This document shows positions 11,589-21,900 of a DNA stretch of 64,000 nt, one piece after another (position 1 is the stretch's first letter; every line of letters begins with the position of its first letter). Position numbers and translations under genes: made by a program. The notes below the pieces were generated by a model. It saw only the letters and a list, made by a program, of their open reading frames with translations, was not told the DNA's origin and searched no databases. The stretch lies in the NCBI GenBank assembly GCA_022702545.1, contig JAHRBC010000001.1, forward strand, positions 7,936,001-8,000,000, in the 5' to 3' direction. Origin of the DNA: Phycomyces nitens. Lineage: Eukaryota; Mucoromycota; Mucoromycetes; Mucorales; Phycomycetaceae.

Positions 11589-14500
11589 TTATAGGATTGA
11601 TAGGTTACCCTTGGTGATACGTAAGTTGGTATTAAAAACAAAATATGGTGCAATCACAAAAAATTGATTGCTGTTTGGTGGGTATTGAATGAGACCAACT
11701 TGATAGATGATGTCATCTACGTTGATGATGGCAAAAGTTGGTGAGGGTATATGTCCATGCAGGGTATCAGTTGGTCTCGTCTTTACAATTGGGACAGAAA
11801 AGTCATGTGCTGCTGTGGTATGCTCTTTCATGACATCAACAAATGCCAAAAAGTGGGTTATGCCATGGGTATTGAGGTATATGGTTTGTTAGTATCTCTT
11901 CAGGGAAATAAGAATACTGTGAGAGTGTTGTTTATTGAAGAAAGAATATTATTATTGCTTATATACTATTATTCAAATTCCCTTGTAATTAAAGTCCCCG
12001 TCGTGTAATGGTTGGTTATCACTGTAGCAGTGTGAAGTGTACGTGTGCCTGGTGTGTAACTGCTCCTGAGATGTTAACTTGCCAGGGTCATTAGCAAGTA
12101 GTAACCGGAGATTGGTTGTGGAGTCTGTATTTCACTCAACTGTGGTGTGTATACCACAGGTATCTTTATGCTGAAAATAAAACTCTACAGTGCCAACGAG
12201 CCAGCTTTGGATGGGTATATTGTGATGACTAGATGAAGATTTAAGAATGTGAGCAATCTCTACTTTGTATTTCGACTAATACCAATACTTACTTTTTATA
12301 TGTACAAGTAAACATGATATGATGGTTACCGCGGCTGGTCTCGTTTTTCATTTTTTGGTATATGGATGAAGAGTACACTGTAGAGTCTTTCCAAAGGCGG
12401 GAAGCAACAACAATTGATGAGTCAGCGAGCTCAGTGGTATATGTAGTGGTATTTTGGGTATAATATCTGAGCAACGCATTTCTCACAATGTTGCTGCTTA
12501 TGCCTTCAATGGTATCATCAAGCAACTGGGTATTACAATGAAATGGTTCCCATAGCTGGGCACCACTTTTATCATTGGGTATATTTATGAAACTTGATTT
12601 GTTGTAGGTATGAGGATGAATGATGCTGGTATGGTTATGAAGATCGATGGCTGTATGGATATATCTGTGGATTGCAAATCGTTCTACGAGTAAGCTGGCA
12701 TTTTGCCCACCTTTGGACTTTGACCTAATGAGCTTGGAATAGACGCCAATGACTCTCTCCATCGATCTGGTAGAATAACTCCTTAGAGGGCCCTGGCGCC
12801 TTATGATATGGGGTATATGGATGAGATAATGCTGGACTGGTTAGAAGACACTACGAGATAGGGTCTTTTGATGAACTTGGTATAATAGGAATGCATGCCA
12901 GTCTTTGAAATGTCTATTGAAAAAAAGGTAATAATAAATGTTAAATAAAAGTAATGATTCACTTTTGTTTGAGATACCTTTCCATTTCGTCAATCAGGGT
13001 ATATGTGAGTGACCACTGTAAGGCAAGTGCACACCCTTTTACCAAGGACAAGATGGCATTTTTGGCAGCCCTGCTTGGTAAATAGGGGACGACAACTGTG
13101 GGTATAATGTATAGAAGGAAATCAAGCCAATCTACTGCACGAGTGCCATCAATTTTCTGGAAGATGTTGTCGAAGCTGCCTTGGAATGAAATGGGTATAA
13201 ACTGCCTGGAGTTGGAAATGCAGTTTCCAATGTTCTCCAAGTCAGATCTGGGTATATAAAATGGGTAATTGTCTGCTGACTGGGTATTGTCTTCTTGGGT
13301 ATAGTAAAATTTGGTGTCTTTAGAGTGAGCGACGGATATAAATTCAAAGAGGTGATGGCCGATTCCTCTTGCAATCAAATGCAGTTCGTCCAATGCAAAA
13401 AATGAAGAGCCAGAGAAGGTCGACAGTTTGGCAAAGAGACTTGGCTGGTATATGTTTTTGATCTATTATACATAAGTATTTAGTATAAAAAGAATGATTA
13501 ATTGAATATTCATATACTTACAGGGTTGCTGGTATAAAAATCTTCAACAGGTCTTAGAGGAGCAGAGCTGTCATCAAAGTATACTCCATGCCTTCTGTTA
13601 TCCACTGGCTTTCCTTTGGTCTCGCAAATGCGGCAACCAAACAAACTGTTGTGTGACCCAAGATGGGCCATGTCTGCAACTGCAGGGATATCACCAGACG
13701 CCAACAGCAAGTGGACCTTTGATTGGCATATCTCAGCTCCATTGTGCTTTACAATGAGGCCATGAACTTTGAGGTCCTTTAGCTCATTTATGATGGGTAT
13801 TAAAAATGAATCCAAATTGGATGGTTTTTTGAGACCAGGCAAAATGGCGAGTTGTATGAGGTATGGGGTGGTATATCTAAGCTTTTAATTAGTATTTTGT
13901 TTGTTTAAAATATTAATTACCTTATGGATGGATCGATGTTGAAAATGATTAAATGAATGATGGTATATGAGGCTTTGCCTTTTTTCTGGTTGACAAAACC
14001 ATCGGTATATATGCCCAAGGCAATATCATTGGGATTGGCAAACATGCCTTGTCTTACGAGCTGCTTATAATTTTTATCATCAAAAATATCATTGATTTTG
14101 CCGGCACGTGATTCTCTGTTGGCTCTGTATTGTAGGAGCTCTCAGTGTTGTATCCAACATAATCGTAGATTGAAACATTAACACAAATTACCAATATTGA
14201 AACATATTGAATAACCGACCTACTGGAAGTGCACTAAAGAATGTACCTTTCCAAATACATTATTCATACGTAAAGACACACTAACAACCAGTACTAACAC
14301 ACTGGTTAATAGTACTAAGTAAAATAACAAGTCATATCTAATAGTTGGTAGAGAGAACAGACATTACATGATATCATCATATCATCACCAGCACTCATCT
14401 CAATGTCTATATAAACGCACAATACGAATAGCAATAGTCTTCATCTTATTCACAAATTCTTTCTCTCTCAATAAACAAAGTCTCACCGTACTCTTGTCTG

Positions 14501-15352
14501 TGCTTTGTTTTCCTCTGATTTAACACTCAGGTATCTTGATCGACCAACATCTTGGATATAATGTCCCCAATGGACAAAAGCTTCATTTGGGCAATTGGGA
14601 CTTTAACAATACTGTTATTTGGCTTATACCGTTGTTTACCACAGGCTGCACATTCAACTTGCTCATCGTCCAGGTTGTACAGCTTGCAACCCTTTGGGCA
14701 CACATCATATTCATAGCCCTGCAGATCTGACTTCTTCTTGAGTAGAACATCTACTCCTTCGCCATGTCTAATCTTGGCTCCAGGCTCTAAAAAGAAAATG
14801 AATGATACAATTTATGTCAGTGATTGTTAAGTAAAATAACAGTAAGTAATATCATTTACCTAGCATGATCTCATCGTGATCCCGAATGAGTGTGTTAGCA
14901 AACCTAACAATGTCTCTGTAGGCTGCCCTAGTTATTTTATGCTGGACCACCAAGTGAGAGAGATGGATACTCAATAGTTCAGCTTTTGTGAAGGTATTGA
15001 GCCCAATTTGCTCACTATTGTATATGTGCGCGCTACCCTCAGTGGTATCAAAAGTACAGCCACATTTGTATGAAAGGCTTTCATCGGCTTCTATGATATC
15101 TGTAGAAAAGGTAGGTATTATTTTGAATAAGTGTTTGTGAATCAGTGAATATGATTATATTTTTGTATTATTACCTGAATCACTCATAGATTTATCATCA
15201 TCCTGCATTTCAATATCTTCAGACAAACATTGGTGAAGTCTATTGTGGTTTTTTAGATGCTGGTAACTATTGAAAGTCAAGGCACACTGAGCACACTGGT
15301 ATGTCAGCATAGACATTTTGTCTCTCGATTGGTTGATATTGGATGAAGACAT
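11589..15352 (-). pseudogene. Tnp2/CACTA transposase with N-terminal C2H2 finger, disrupted
   Basis: The first exon (15,352 to about 15,173) encodes a C2H2 zinc finger (YQCAQCALTFNSYQHLKNH). Later exons carry a Cys-rich knuckle (VCPKGCKLYN...ECAACG), LASGDIPAVADMAHLGSH, HLIARGIGHHLFEF and ERVIGVYSKLIRSKSKGGQ, the arrangement of Mucoromycete Tnp2 proteins. Typical short GT-AG introns separate them (for example near 13,860-13,910 and 13,450-13,520). A solo LTR splits one exon at 14,146-14,525. With LTR and duplication removed the frame resumes, apart from a TGA that lies in the target site itself. The 3' part (12,250-11,850) has more stops. The gene contains about 33 copies of GGTAT on the plus strand, far above expectation. 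It is not functional in this state. Confidence 0.8.
14146..14525 (+). repeat. Solo LTR (380 bp) with CTCAG target duplication
   Basis: Starts TGTTGTATCC, ends GATTTAACA, and is flanked by CTCAG at 14,141-14,145 and 14,526-14,530. A TATA-like TATATAA near 14,411 and CAATAAA near 14,469 give the usual promoter and polyadenylation layout, suggesting plus orientation. No internal region or second LTR is nearby, so it is a recombination product. It interrupts the Tnp2 pseudogene. Confidence 0.85.
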
Positions 15353-16038
15353 ATTAATAAAAAGTGTAACTGGCTGGGTTGGGTGAGGATGTGAAATATA
15401 GGGTTATAAAAATCTAATGTTGATAGCTTGGTAAAAAGAGTAGCTTTATATATGGATTGATTTTACACTGAATGATTGCAGCAATTTTTCTATTTCTCAT
15501 AGTGACGATTATGATGATGATGGTAGTATAAATTCTTCTTGGTTAATATATCTATTAGACAAAACACCTCTTGATAATAATGTCAATGGTAGTTGAGATG
15601 TCTCTTGCTCAATGTTGGCGATAACTGTTAAATTACCTATCGGTCAATAATTTTGGTAATAGGTAAGACATGTCTTGGTTAATAATGGTGGTAATAGATA
15701 AAATACACGTCGGTCAATAATTACAATAAGTATGATATGACTAGGGTCATGTCATTTACTTTAGATTATTAAGAGACTATAACCATTACATATATAGTGT
15801 CTCCATGGTACATTAGTTATAAGGCTCGTTTATATTTTGATTCTTAATTTACACACCAATATATTCCTGATAACTGTAAATCATTTATTATATCCTAGCT
15901 TTGCCTCGCAAATGATTATATCAATATATCATACTTTCTAATAAACTAAGGTGATAATAGATCCAAAGTATATATATTCTTTAATTCAAAGTACAACCTT
16001 CATTATATTTTAAATTATTAATAATTCACTTTATCAAC
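15353..16038. other. Divergent promoter region between transposase and partner gene B
   Basis: About 690 bp of AT-rich sequence between two genes transcribed outward. It contains several GGTCAATAATn-type near repeats (around 15,640-15,725: CGGTCAATAATT, GGTTAATAATGG, CGGTCAATAATT), possibly regulatory. No reading frame seen. Confidence 0.45.
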
Positions 16039-17066
16039 ATGTCTGACATGAACGCTACCTTTATCAACTCTGTTAAGAAAGTTGAACGTGATGTCGCAGA
16101 CATTAAACAAATGTTACACAGTCTTCAAGACCAGTTTAACAACCAATTTGGCTCAAAAATCAATGAAGAAGAAGTAAACGTAATACAGCAGGGTATTATA
16201 GAGCAAAGTGGTAAGATTGTTTCCTTATCTTATTTGCATTCAATCGTTTTATTAATACATATAAATATATTTACTATTAGCTCTTGAGCGTGTGGCCGAA
16301 TCTGTGAAGAGGGCTCAATTAACTGAGTATCCTAATTGACTTGGGAAACGATTGATTGATACAGATGGAGAATTCAAAGGAAAGTATGATACCCAATGGT
16401 ATAACATGCTGCTGCAAGTGCTTCATCGTCAAGACTGGGAAGCAAAGTGCAAGGAAGTCCCGGAAGGACAATCTTTGTGTCAGTTGGTCCTTCTGACAGA
16501 GCACGAATTGACCATGAAGCGTCTTTTGCTCAAAACCTTGGCCTGTGCAATCAAGCGCAACTTGATTGACAAAGATTATCCGGAAACCAAGAAAGAATGG
16601 AGAGGTATTCCAGAGCATCAAAGGGAATATTACATGATGCATCTGGAAAAACTTGCCAAGGACAGTGGCCTTGAGATTTTTAAGTGCAAATGAATGTGGT
16701 GTGTGAAGAATCTTCTTCGCGACACATTCAAAAGTGATAGCCAAACTCACAGGAGAAGAATTGTAGACAACAGCCAGGCAAGTTTATTAATTAACAACCA
16801 TTTGAATATTTTATAATTAAAACGATATTTTTATTATGCTATAACAGGAAGGAGCAAGCACTTCTTTCCTTTCAGAAGATGAGGCAGGTCAGACTGGTGA
16901 TAGCGCCGAATCACCAATCATGGCAGATGTGCTGTAAGTTGTTTTTGTTGTTGCTCATCTATTGCTAATCCAATGCTAACATAATATTTCTACTGTTTGA
17001 TATAGCTCTACACCACCAAGGACAAGTGTTGAGCCAGTACGAAAGAGAAAGAGAACAAGGGTTTAA
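16039..17066 (+). pseudogene. CACTA partner gene B: coiled-coil protein with two in-frame TGA
   Basis: Exons 16,039-16,210, 16,281-16,777, 16,848-16,933 and 17,006-17,066 join in one frame of 271 codons ending TAA. The frame is interrupted by TGA at 16,337 and 16,691. The third intron starts with GC (GCAAGT). The N-terminus is a coiled coil (VKKVERDVADIKQMLHSLQD), the middle has a Trp-containing helical domain (EWRGIPEHQREYYMMHLEKL), and the C-terminus is a basic, NLS-like KRKRTR. The middle domain resembles partner gene C (WKSISKEHKHAACTQH) in spacing and composition. AATAAA near 17,181 may be its polyadenylation signal. Both stops are explicable as CGA to TGA, so the gene died by point mutation. 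The function is unknown; a DNA-binding helper of the transposase is my inference. Confidence 0.6.
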
Positions 17067-17250
17067 GATTTTTTGTTTAGCCGACTCTTATTGGCCCCGT
17101 TGCATTTTTTAGCATATGCTTAGTGTGCTTTTTTTTCTTTTTTTTTTGCTTTTCTTGTCTTGTCTTTGCACTGACTCTTTGAAATAAAACCAAATGAGCC
17201 TCCTTATGTAAGATCGGCACGGTTATAAACACCTGATTGACATTCTGATT

Positions 17251-17255
17251 GAAGC
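17251..17255. repeat. Target-site duplication GAAGC (left copy)
   Basis: GAAGC precedes the LTR at 17,256 and recurs at 23,090-23,094 directly after the other LTR. This 5-bp duplication marks integration of the chromovirus. Confidence 0.9.
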
Positions 17256-17482
17256 TGTAGCAAAATTACTAAAACACGATAAGTCAATTTTACTTGATAT
17301 TTATTTCTCAAAGTAAAAGAGAAACTCAAATTCTGTCTGTTGTAGGATTTGTGTATAAATACTTGACTGGGTGTTAATAGGGCTTTTAGATATTAGTGTA
17401 ACTTAAATCTACTTGAGTGGATTTTGTTACTTAGTTTTTGTTAAGCCAATTTGTAATAGTATTTAAAGGTGGTTTTACCACA
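17256..17482 (-). repeat. 3' LTR of the chromovirus
   Basis: 227 bp. On the plus strand it starts TGTAGCAAAATTAC and ends GGTTTTACCACA. Same length and sequence as 22,863-23,089 by eye. Confidence 0.95.
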
Positions 17483-17494
17483 CTCCCCCCAGCC
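17483..17494 (-). promoter_or_regulatory. Polypurine tract of the chromovirus
   Basis: On the minus strand GGCTGGGGGGAG lies directly before the 3' LTR, the position and composition expected for the plus-strand DNA primer in reverse transcription. Confidence 0.8.
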
Positions 17495-17628
17495 AGGTTC
17501 AATTATGATTGAAACGACTTGTTAGTCTAATAATCCAAAAAAACAAAACAAAACAAAAAAAAACCGACTTGGATAAAAAAAAAATGTGAAAAATAAAAGT
17601 TTTAGAGTTTACGAGGTCGTCCTCTCTT

Positions 17629-18936
17629 TCATACAGGTTGGTTTTGGACGGTGGTAGGTAAAGTCATTGTCCATGTGCGTTTTGTCCCAATTGTTATAGC
17701 ATTGGGATTGGTAGTTGGTACATCGCTATCGGTTTTTCTTGGACGCCCTCTTTTACGAACAGGTTGTACGACTGTAGCGACCTTAGCAAGCATTGCTTTG
17801 CTTTTTTGTTCTTCCAGTCTTTTCCAGTACTTGCGAATGGGTTCCGGTGAGCGAAATTCGCTAGCCGAAATCCAAGAATTTTCATGTTCTCCAAGTCCTT
17901 TCCATTTGACCAAAAATAGACGAGATTGACCTGCGTCTTTATGGTCTCGTATTTCGTCTACTTCGACATATTCATCTTCGATAGCAGTTTCATCAATGTT
18001 CACCACTTTTAGTTCTGATGGTGTATAGTCACGATGTAATAGTTCATTCGTTTCATCGTGCAATACATAGTTGTTACTTTCCGTTTTGCGAACGACTACA
18101 AATGGACCTTCGAATAGTGGCGATAGTTTTGTATCTCTCGATGGTAATTGTACCATGACTGTTTGTCCCAAAGGTATATCGATAAGGTAATGTTTCTTGT
18201 TAAATTTCTTGTCATATTCTTCGATGAGTTGCATTGTACGTTTCTTAATTGCAGGAAATACTATTGTTGACATTTTTTCTGCTCGCTGAAGTATTTCTTC
18301 TTCAGTAAGACATTCTTTGGTTGTAGATGGCTGTGTATTGTTGGCAGAGTAGTCTCCAGGTTTATTAACCTTACGCGCAAACATGAGTGAGAATGGGCTT
18401 GAACCAGATCTGGTACGGATCTTCAAATTGCAGCATAGTTGTGCTGTAGGTAGTATGTCATCCCAGTTTCTGAAGTCTTGTCCACATAATTTGCGCAAGG
18501 TATTTGTTATCATTTTGACGCTAGTTTCAGCAATTCCATTTCCTTGTGGGTAGTAGGCAGTCGAAAATTTATGTTTGATACCCAGAATCTGGGTAATAGA
18601 TTGCATCAGGCTGTTCCTGAATTCCCTACCATTATCCGATTGAATGAATTGTCCTACGATTGCAATACCATAATCTCCAAATATCCCTGTTAAGACTTTG
18701 GCTACAGTGTCACTTTGTTTGTTGGGTAATGGTCTGGCAATAATGTATCTAGTTGCTACATCGACCACTACCAATATGTATAGGTTTTGGTTTTCGGTAA
18801 CTGCAAAAGGTCCTGCCAAATCCATTGCAATATGATCGAATACATCCCAAGCCACTATGCTTTTCTTGGGGTTGTACCCTCTTTTTACAATGGTATGTTG
18901 CGCACAAGGTATACAGTTTGATATGATTTCCTTGCA
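17629..18936 (-). CDS. Chromovirus integrase with chromodomain (downstream of in-frame stop)
   Basis: Continues in the same frame as gag-pol after the TAA at 18,937-18,939. It contains the end of the HHCC zinc finger (NCIPCAQ), then the DD35E core: Asp in IAMDLAGP, Asp in IQSDNGREF, Glu in GIAETSVK, with 35 residues between the second Asp and the Glu. The GPF-like segment is SPLFEGPFVVVRK. A chromodomain follows (FLVKWKGLGEHENSWISASE), expected to guide integration to modified histones (known for chromoviruses). The C-terminus has an AT-hook-like RKRGRPRK. If the stop is not read through, an internal ATG would give an integrase lacking its zinc finger. Otherwise nothing in this part looks damaged. 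Confidence 0.9.
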   Translation of the reverse strand, partial: CKEIISNCIPCAQHTIVKRGYNPKKSIVAWDVFDHIAMDLAGPFAVTENQNLYILVVVDVATRYIIARPLPNKQSDTVAKVLTGIFGDYGIAIVGQFIQSDNGREFRNSLMQSITQILGIKHKFSTAYYPQGNGIAETSVKMITNTLRKLCGQDFRNWDDILPTAQLCCNLKIRTRSGSSPFSLMFARKVNKPGDYSANNTQPSTTKECLTEEEILQRAEKMSTIVFPAIKKRTMQLIEEYDKKFNKKHYLIDIPLGQTVMVQLPSRDTKLSPLFEGPFVVVRKTESNNYVLHDETNELLHRDYTPSELKVVNIDETAIEDEYVEVDEIRDHKDAGQSRLFLVKWKGLGEHENSWISASEFRSPEPIRKYWKRLEEQKSKAMLAKVATVVQPVRKRGRPRKTDSDVPTTNPNAITIGTKRTWTMTLPTTVQNQPV

Positions 18937-21900
18937 TTATTTATACATTGATGACCAATATATACCATCACTTAGTAGTGATTGTACTATGCCTTCTATG
19001 CCAAAGTGTCCCATTTTGTGAGCTTCTTCCACTAATAACTTTCTGTCAGCTAGAGGTGGAATCAAATAATCTAAGGTAGCTTCCTTGAATTGCTCATTGT
19101 TGAGTTTAACGGCTAGGATATGTAGGTCTTTGTCCTTGCTATGTACTATTTGACGTTTGGTGAAGTGTGATCCTCTTTTCTTTACTTCATAGTTAGATGT
19201 AATATCAGGTTCAATGTTCTGTCGTTTTATCATAATATATTTTAGCATTTTACGGATGACTTGATCCTCCTCTTTCTTTTGTTGCACATCTTCTTCAACC
19301 GGAGGGTATAGCCGGCTCAGCGCATCGGGTAGAGTGTTATCTACTCCTTTGATGTAGCTGATTTTCAGTCGCCCATATTCGTTGAGAGTATCGACATAAT
19401 TTTGGAGGTTACTGGACAAATAGCTACTAGAATATAAATAAACTAGCGCTGAGTGATCCGTTCGTATTTCTAGGTTTGGGTTGCCTAGCAATAAAGGTCT
19501 AAACCTTTCCAGCCCAAATATAATAGCGTAGATTTCACGACGGTTGGTCGACCATAACCTTTGATGTTTGTTCAAAGATTTGGATATAAATGCAATATGC
19601 TTAGTGCGCCCATCCTCCGCCTTTTGGTACAGAATAGCAGATACGCCATAAAGCGAGGCATCGGTTTGCATGTAAAACTTCTTACTCATATCTGGGGCAT
19701 GTAATACCGCACTTGATAATAGAACTTGCTTAATGGCTTCTAGGCATTCTGTATGTGTGTTATTCCATTTTTCTTTGACATTAGGTTCATAGCGTAATTG
19801 ATCCAAAGGTGCAGTTAGTTTGGAGCTCAATGGAATATAGTCTCTCATAAATGTGATAGTTCCCATGAGTTTTCTGACTTGTTCTGCAGATCGACAGATT
19901 GGCCATTCCTGAATATTCGATAGTTTTCGAAAGTCTATTTTGGTAATACCAGGGCCAACGACAAATCCCAAGGTAAAGATTGTAGTTTGGAAAAATTTGC
20001 ATTTTTGTACATTGAGTTTTAGATTAGCAGCTGTAAGCTTGTTTATCACGGTTTGTACGAGTTGAGCATGTTGTGCAGGGGTACTGAATAAAATACAGTC
20101 ATCAACGTAGGATTCGACACCTTCAGTATCCCCAAGAATTATCTTGATAACTCTGCAAAATAAACTTGTAATAGTTTTTAAGCCAAAGCAGCAAGCTTGC
20201 CATTTGTATGTTTTGTTCTCAAAGGTAAAAGAAAGTACTTCTTGATCAGATTCTTTGACTTTAAATGAGTGGTAAGCATTTTTTAAGTCCAACTTTGAGA
20301 ACACCATCCCTGGTTTGGCAACTTTTCGGAAAATATCTTGAATGCAGTTGACTGCATAGTCCTCTTTGTATGAATCTGATATGTTGATATTTATCCGACG
20401 TAAGTCCTGTACTATACGCAGCTTTGTTAAAGCACCATCGTCTCCTTTCTTAGGGATTACTAACAATGGAGAGTTATATCGGGCACTTGGTTCTGCTGGT
20501 ACTACCAAGCCACTCTGTAGCCATTCGTTAAGCTGCTTTTGTATTTCGGGCATGTATTTATATGGTAGGGGGTATTGTCTAATATAACAATTTGTTCCGT
20601 CTTGCTTCATAGGAATACGTACTTCTGAAGCAGGTACATTACAGAATGTACCGGGTTTGATATCTTCGTTCTTCTGTATGGCCACCGAAATATCTTGGAA
20701 AAATTGTTGTCTTTCCGATTCAGTTCCATAATTGCTGTTCTCAGGATTATAATAATTATTTGTATCAAAGTTTAAATCTTGCAGTTCTGAGTAGTTCTCT
20801 TCAAATTCTTTAGGGTAACGATAAGCAATTCCCGTCATTCGGATATCCAACTTTTCGAATATATCTGTTCCCAACAATATATCAGCTTGGGCTGCTATGT
20901 GATTAGGGAAATTTACGACTTCAAATTGATGGGTACAGTGAAATGGAGCATCTCCATATACTACTGACAGTAATTCTGTCTGACCTAATCTCTCAGGGTA
21001 ATTGCTACTTTCATGTGCAAAGTTTTTTATCACATCCTGCACTGGAAAGATTTGTTTGTGCGCAAAATATTTATTAAATGTGTATTGGTTAATACACGTG
21101 GTGTCGGCACCAGAATCGCACATGGCCATGAGCTTGGTTCCTTCTATGACAATAGGTGTCAATAACAATTTGTTGGATGGATATGTTTCTCCATTAATTT
21201 CAGCCAACTTACAATCTTCGTTGTCGAAGGGGTCAGAGCTCATGGCATTGCTCATTGCGTCTTGAATTTGGCTCCTGCCAGGGTACACAACTCCGCCGCC
21301 GCTGTTGTTGTTGCGGTTGTTGTTGCAGTTGTTGTTGCAGTTGTTGTTGCTGTTGTTGTTATTGTTGTGGTGGTTGTTGTTGTACGGAGCCCACTTGCTC
21401 TTGTTCAATCCATCAGAAGACGTCACCATGTTGATGGCAACGTTTCTTCCGGCTGCCAGGTTTTCTGGTCTTCTTTCTGGGAACACATCGTAATATGCCT
21501 CGCAAGTATGGCCCCGAGTGAACGGTCCTTTGCAGAACTTGCATCTACGGTCCTCCGTCTTGTTAGAAACTAGTGGTTTCTGGTTTGTGGAGGTGGCTCG
21601 GTACAGAAGGTTCTTTGAGCCCAGGTTTCTTGGCTTGTTGCCATTTGACCTGGCCTCATCGTGGTAGACCAGCTCCCTTCTCACTCTCTTGCCTTGCTCG
21701 GCCTGACTGCAATTCTCTTCATCGTGATCTGCAGTGTAGCCTCCGTGAGCACTGCAGAAGAGGTTGTTTGATTCCCTCAAGAATTTCCTCTTGTCTCCCT
21801 TGTTGTAACGCGGGGCAGAAACTCTTTTGGCGGCTTGGGTGACCTGGTCAATCGTCTTGACAAAGCTTACGTCTTCCTTGCCTGTGCTCAGGTTATTGAA

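Noticed and set aside
12001..12075. tRNA-like stretch (GTGTAATGGTTGGTTATCAC)
   Set aside because: No cloverleaf with matching acceptor arms or T-loop; it lies in the decayed 3' part of a transposase gene.
17251..17482. Second independent LTR insertion
   Set aside because: It is the 3' LTR of the same element, shown by shared TSD GAAGC and identity with 22,863-23,089.
21262..21573. Plus-strand Val/Leu-rich frame
   Set aside because: Mirror image of the poly-Asn tract in the chromovirus gag (AAC read as GTT).
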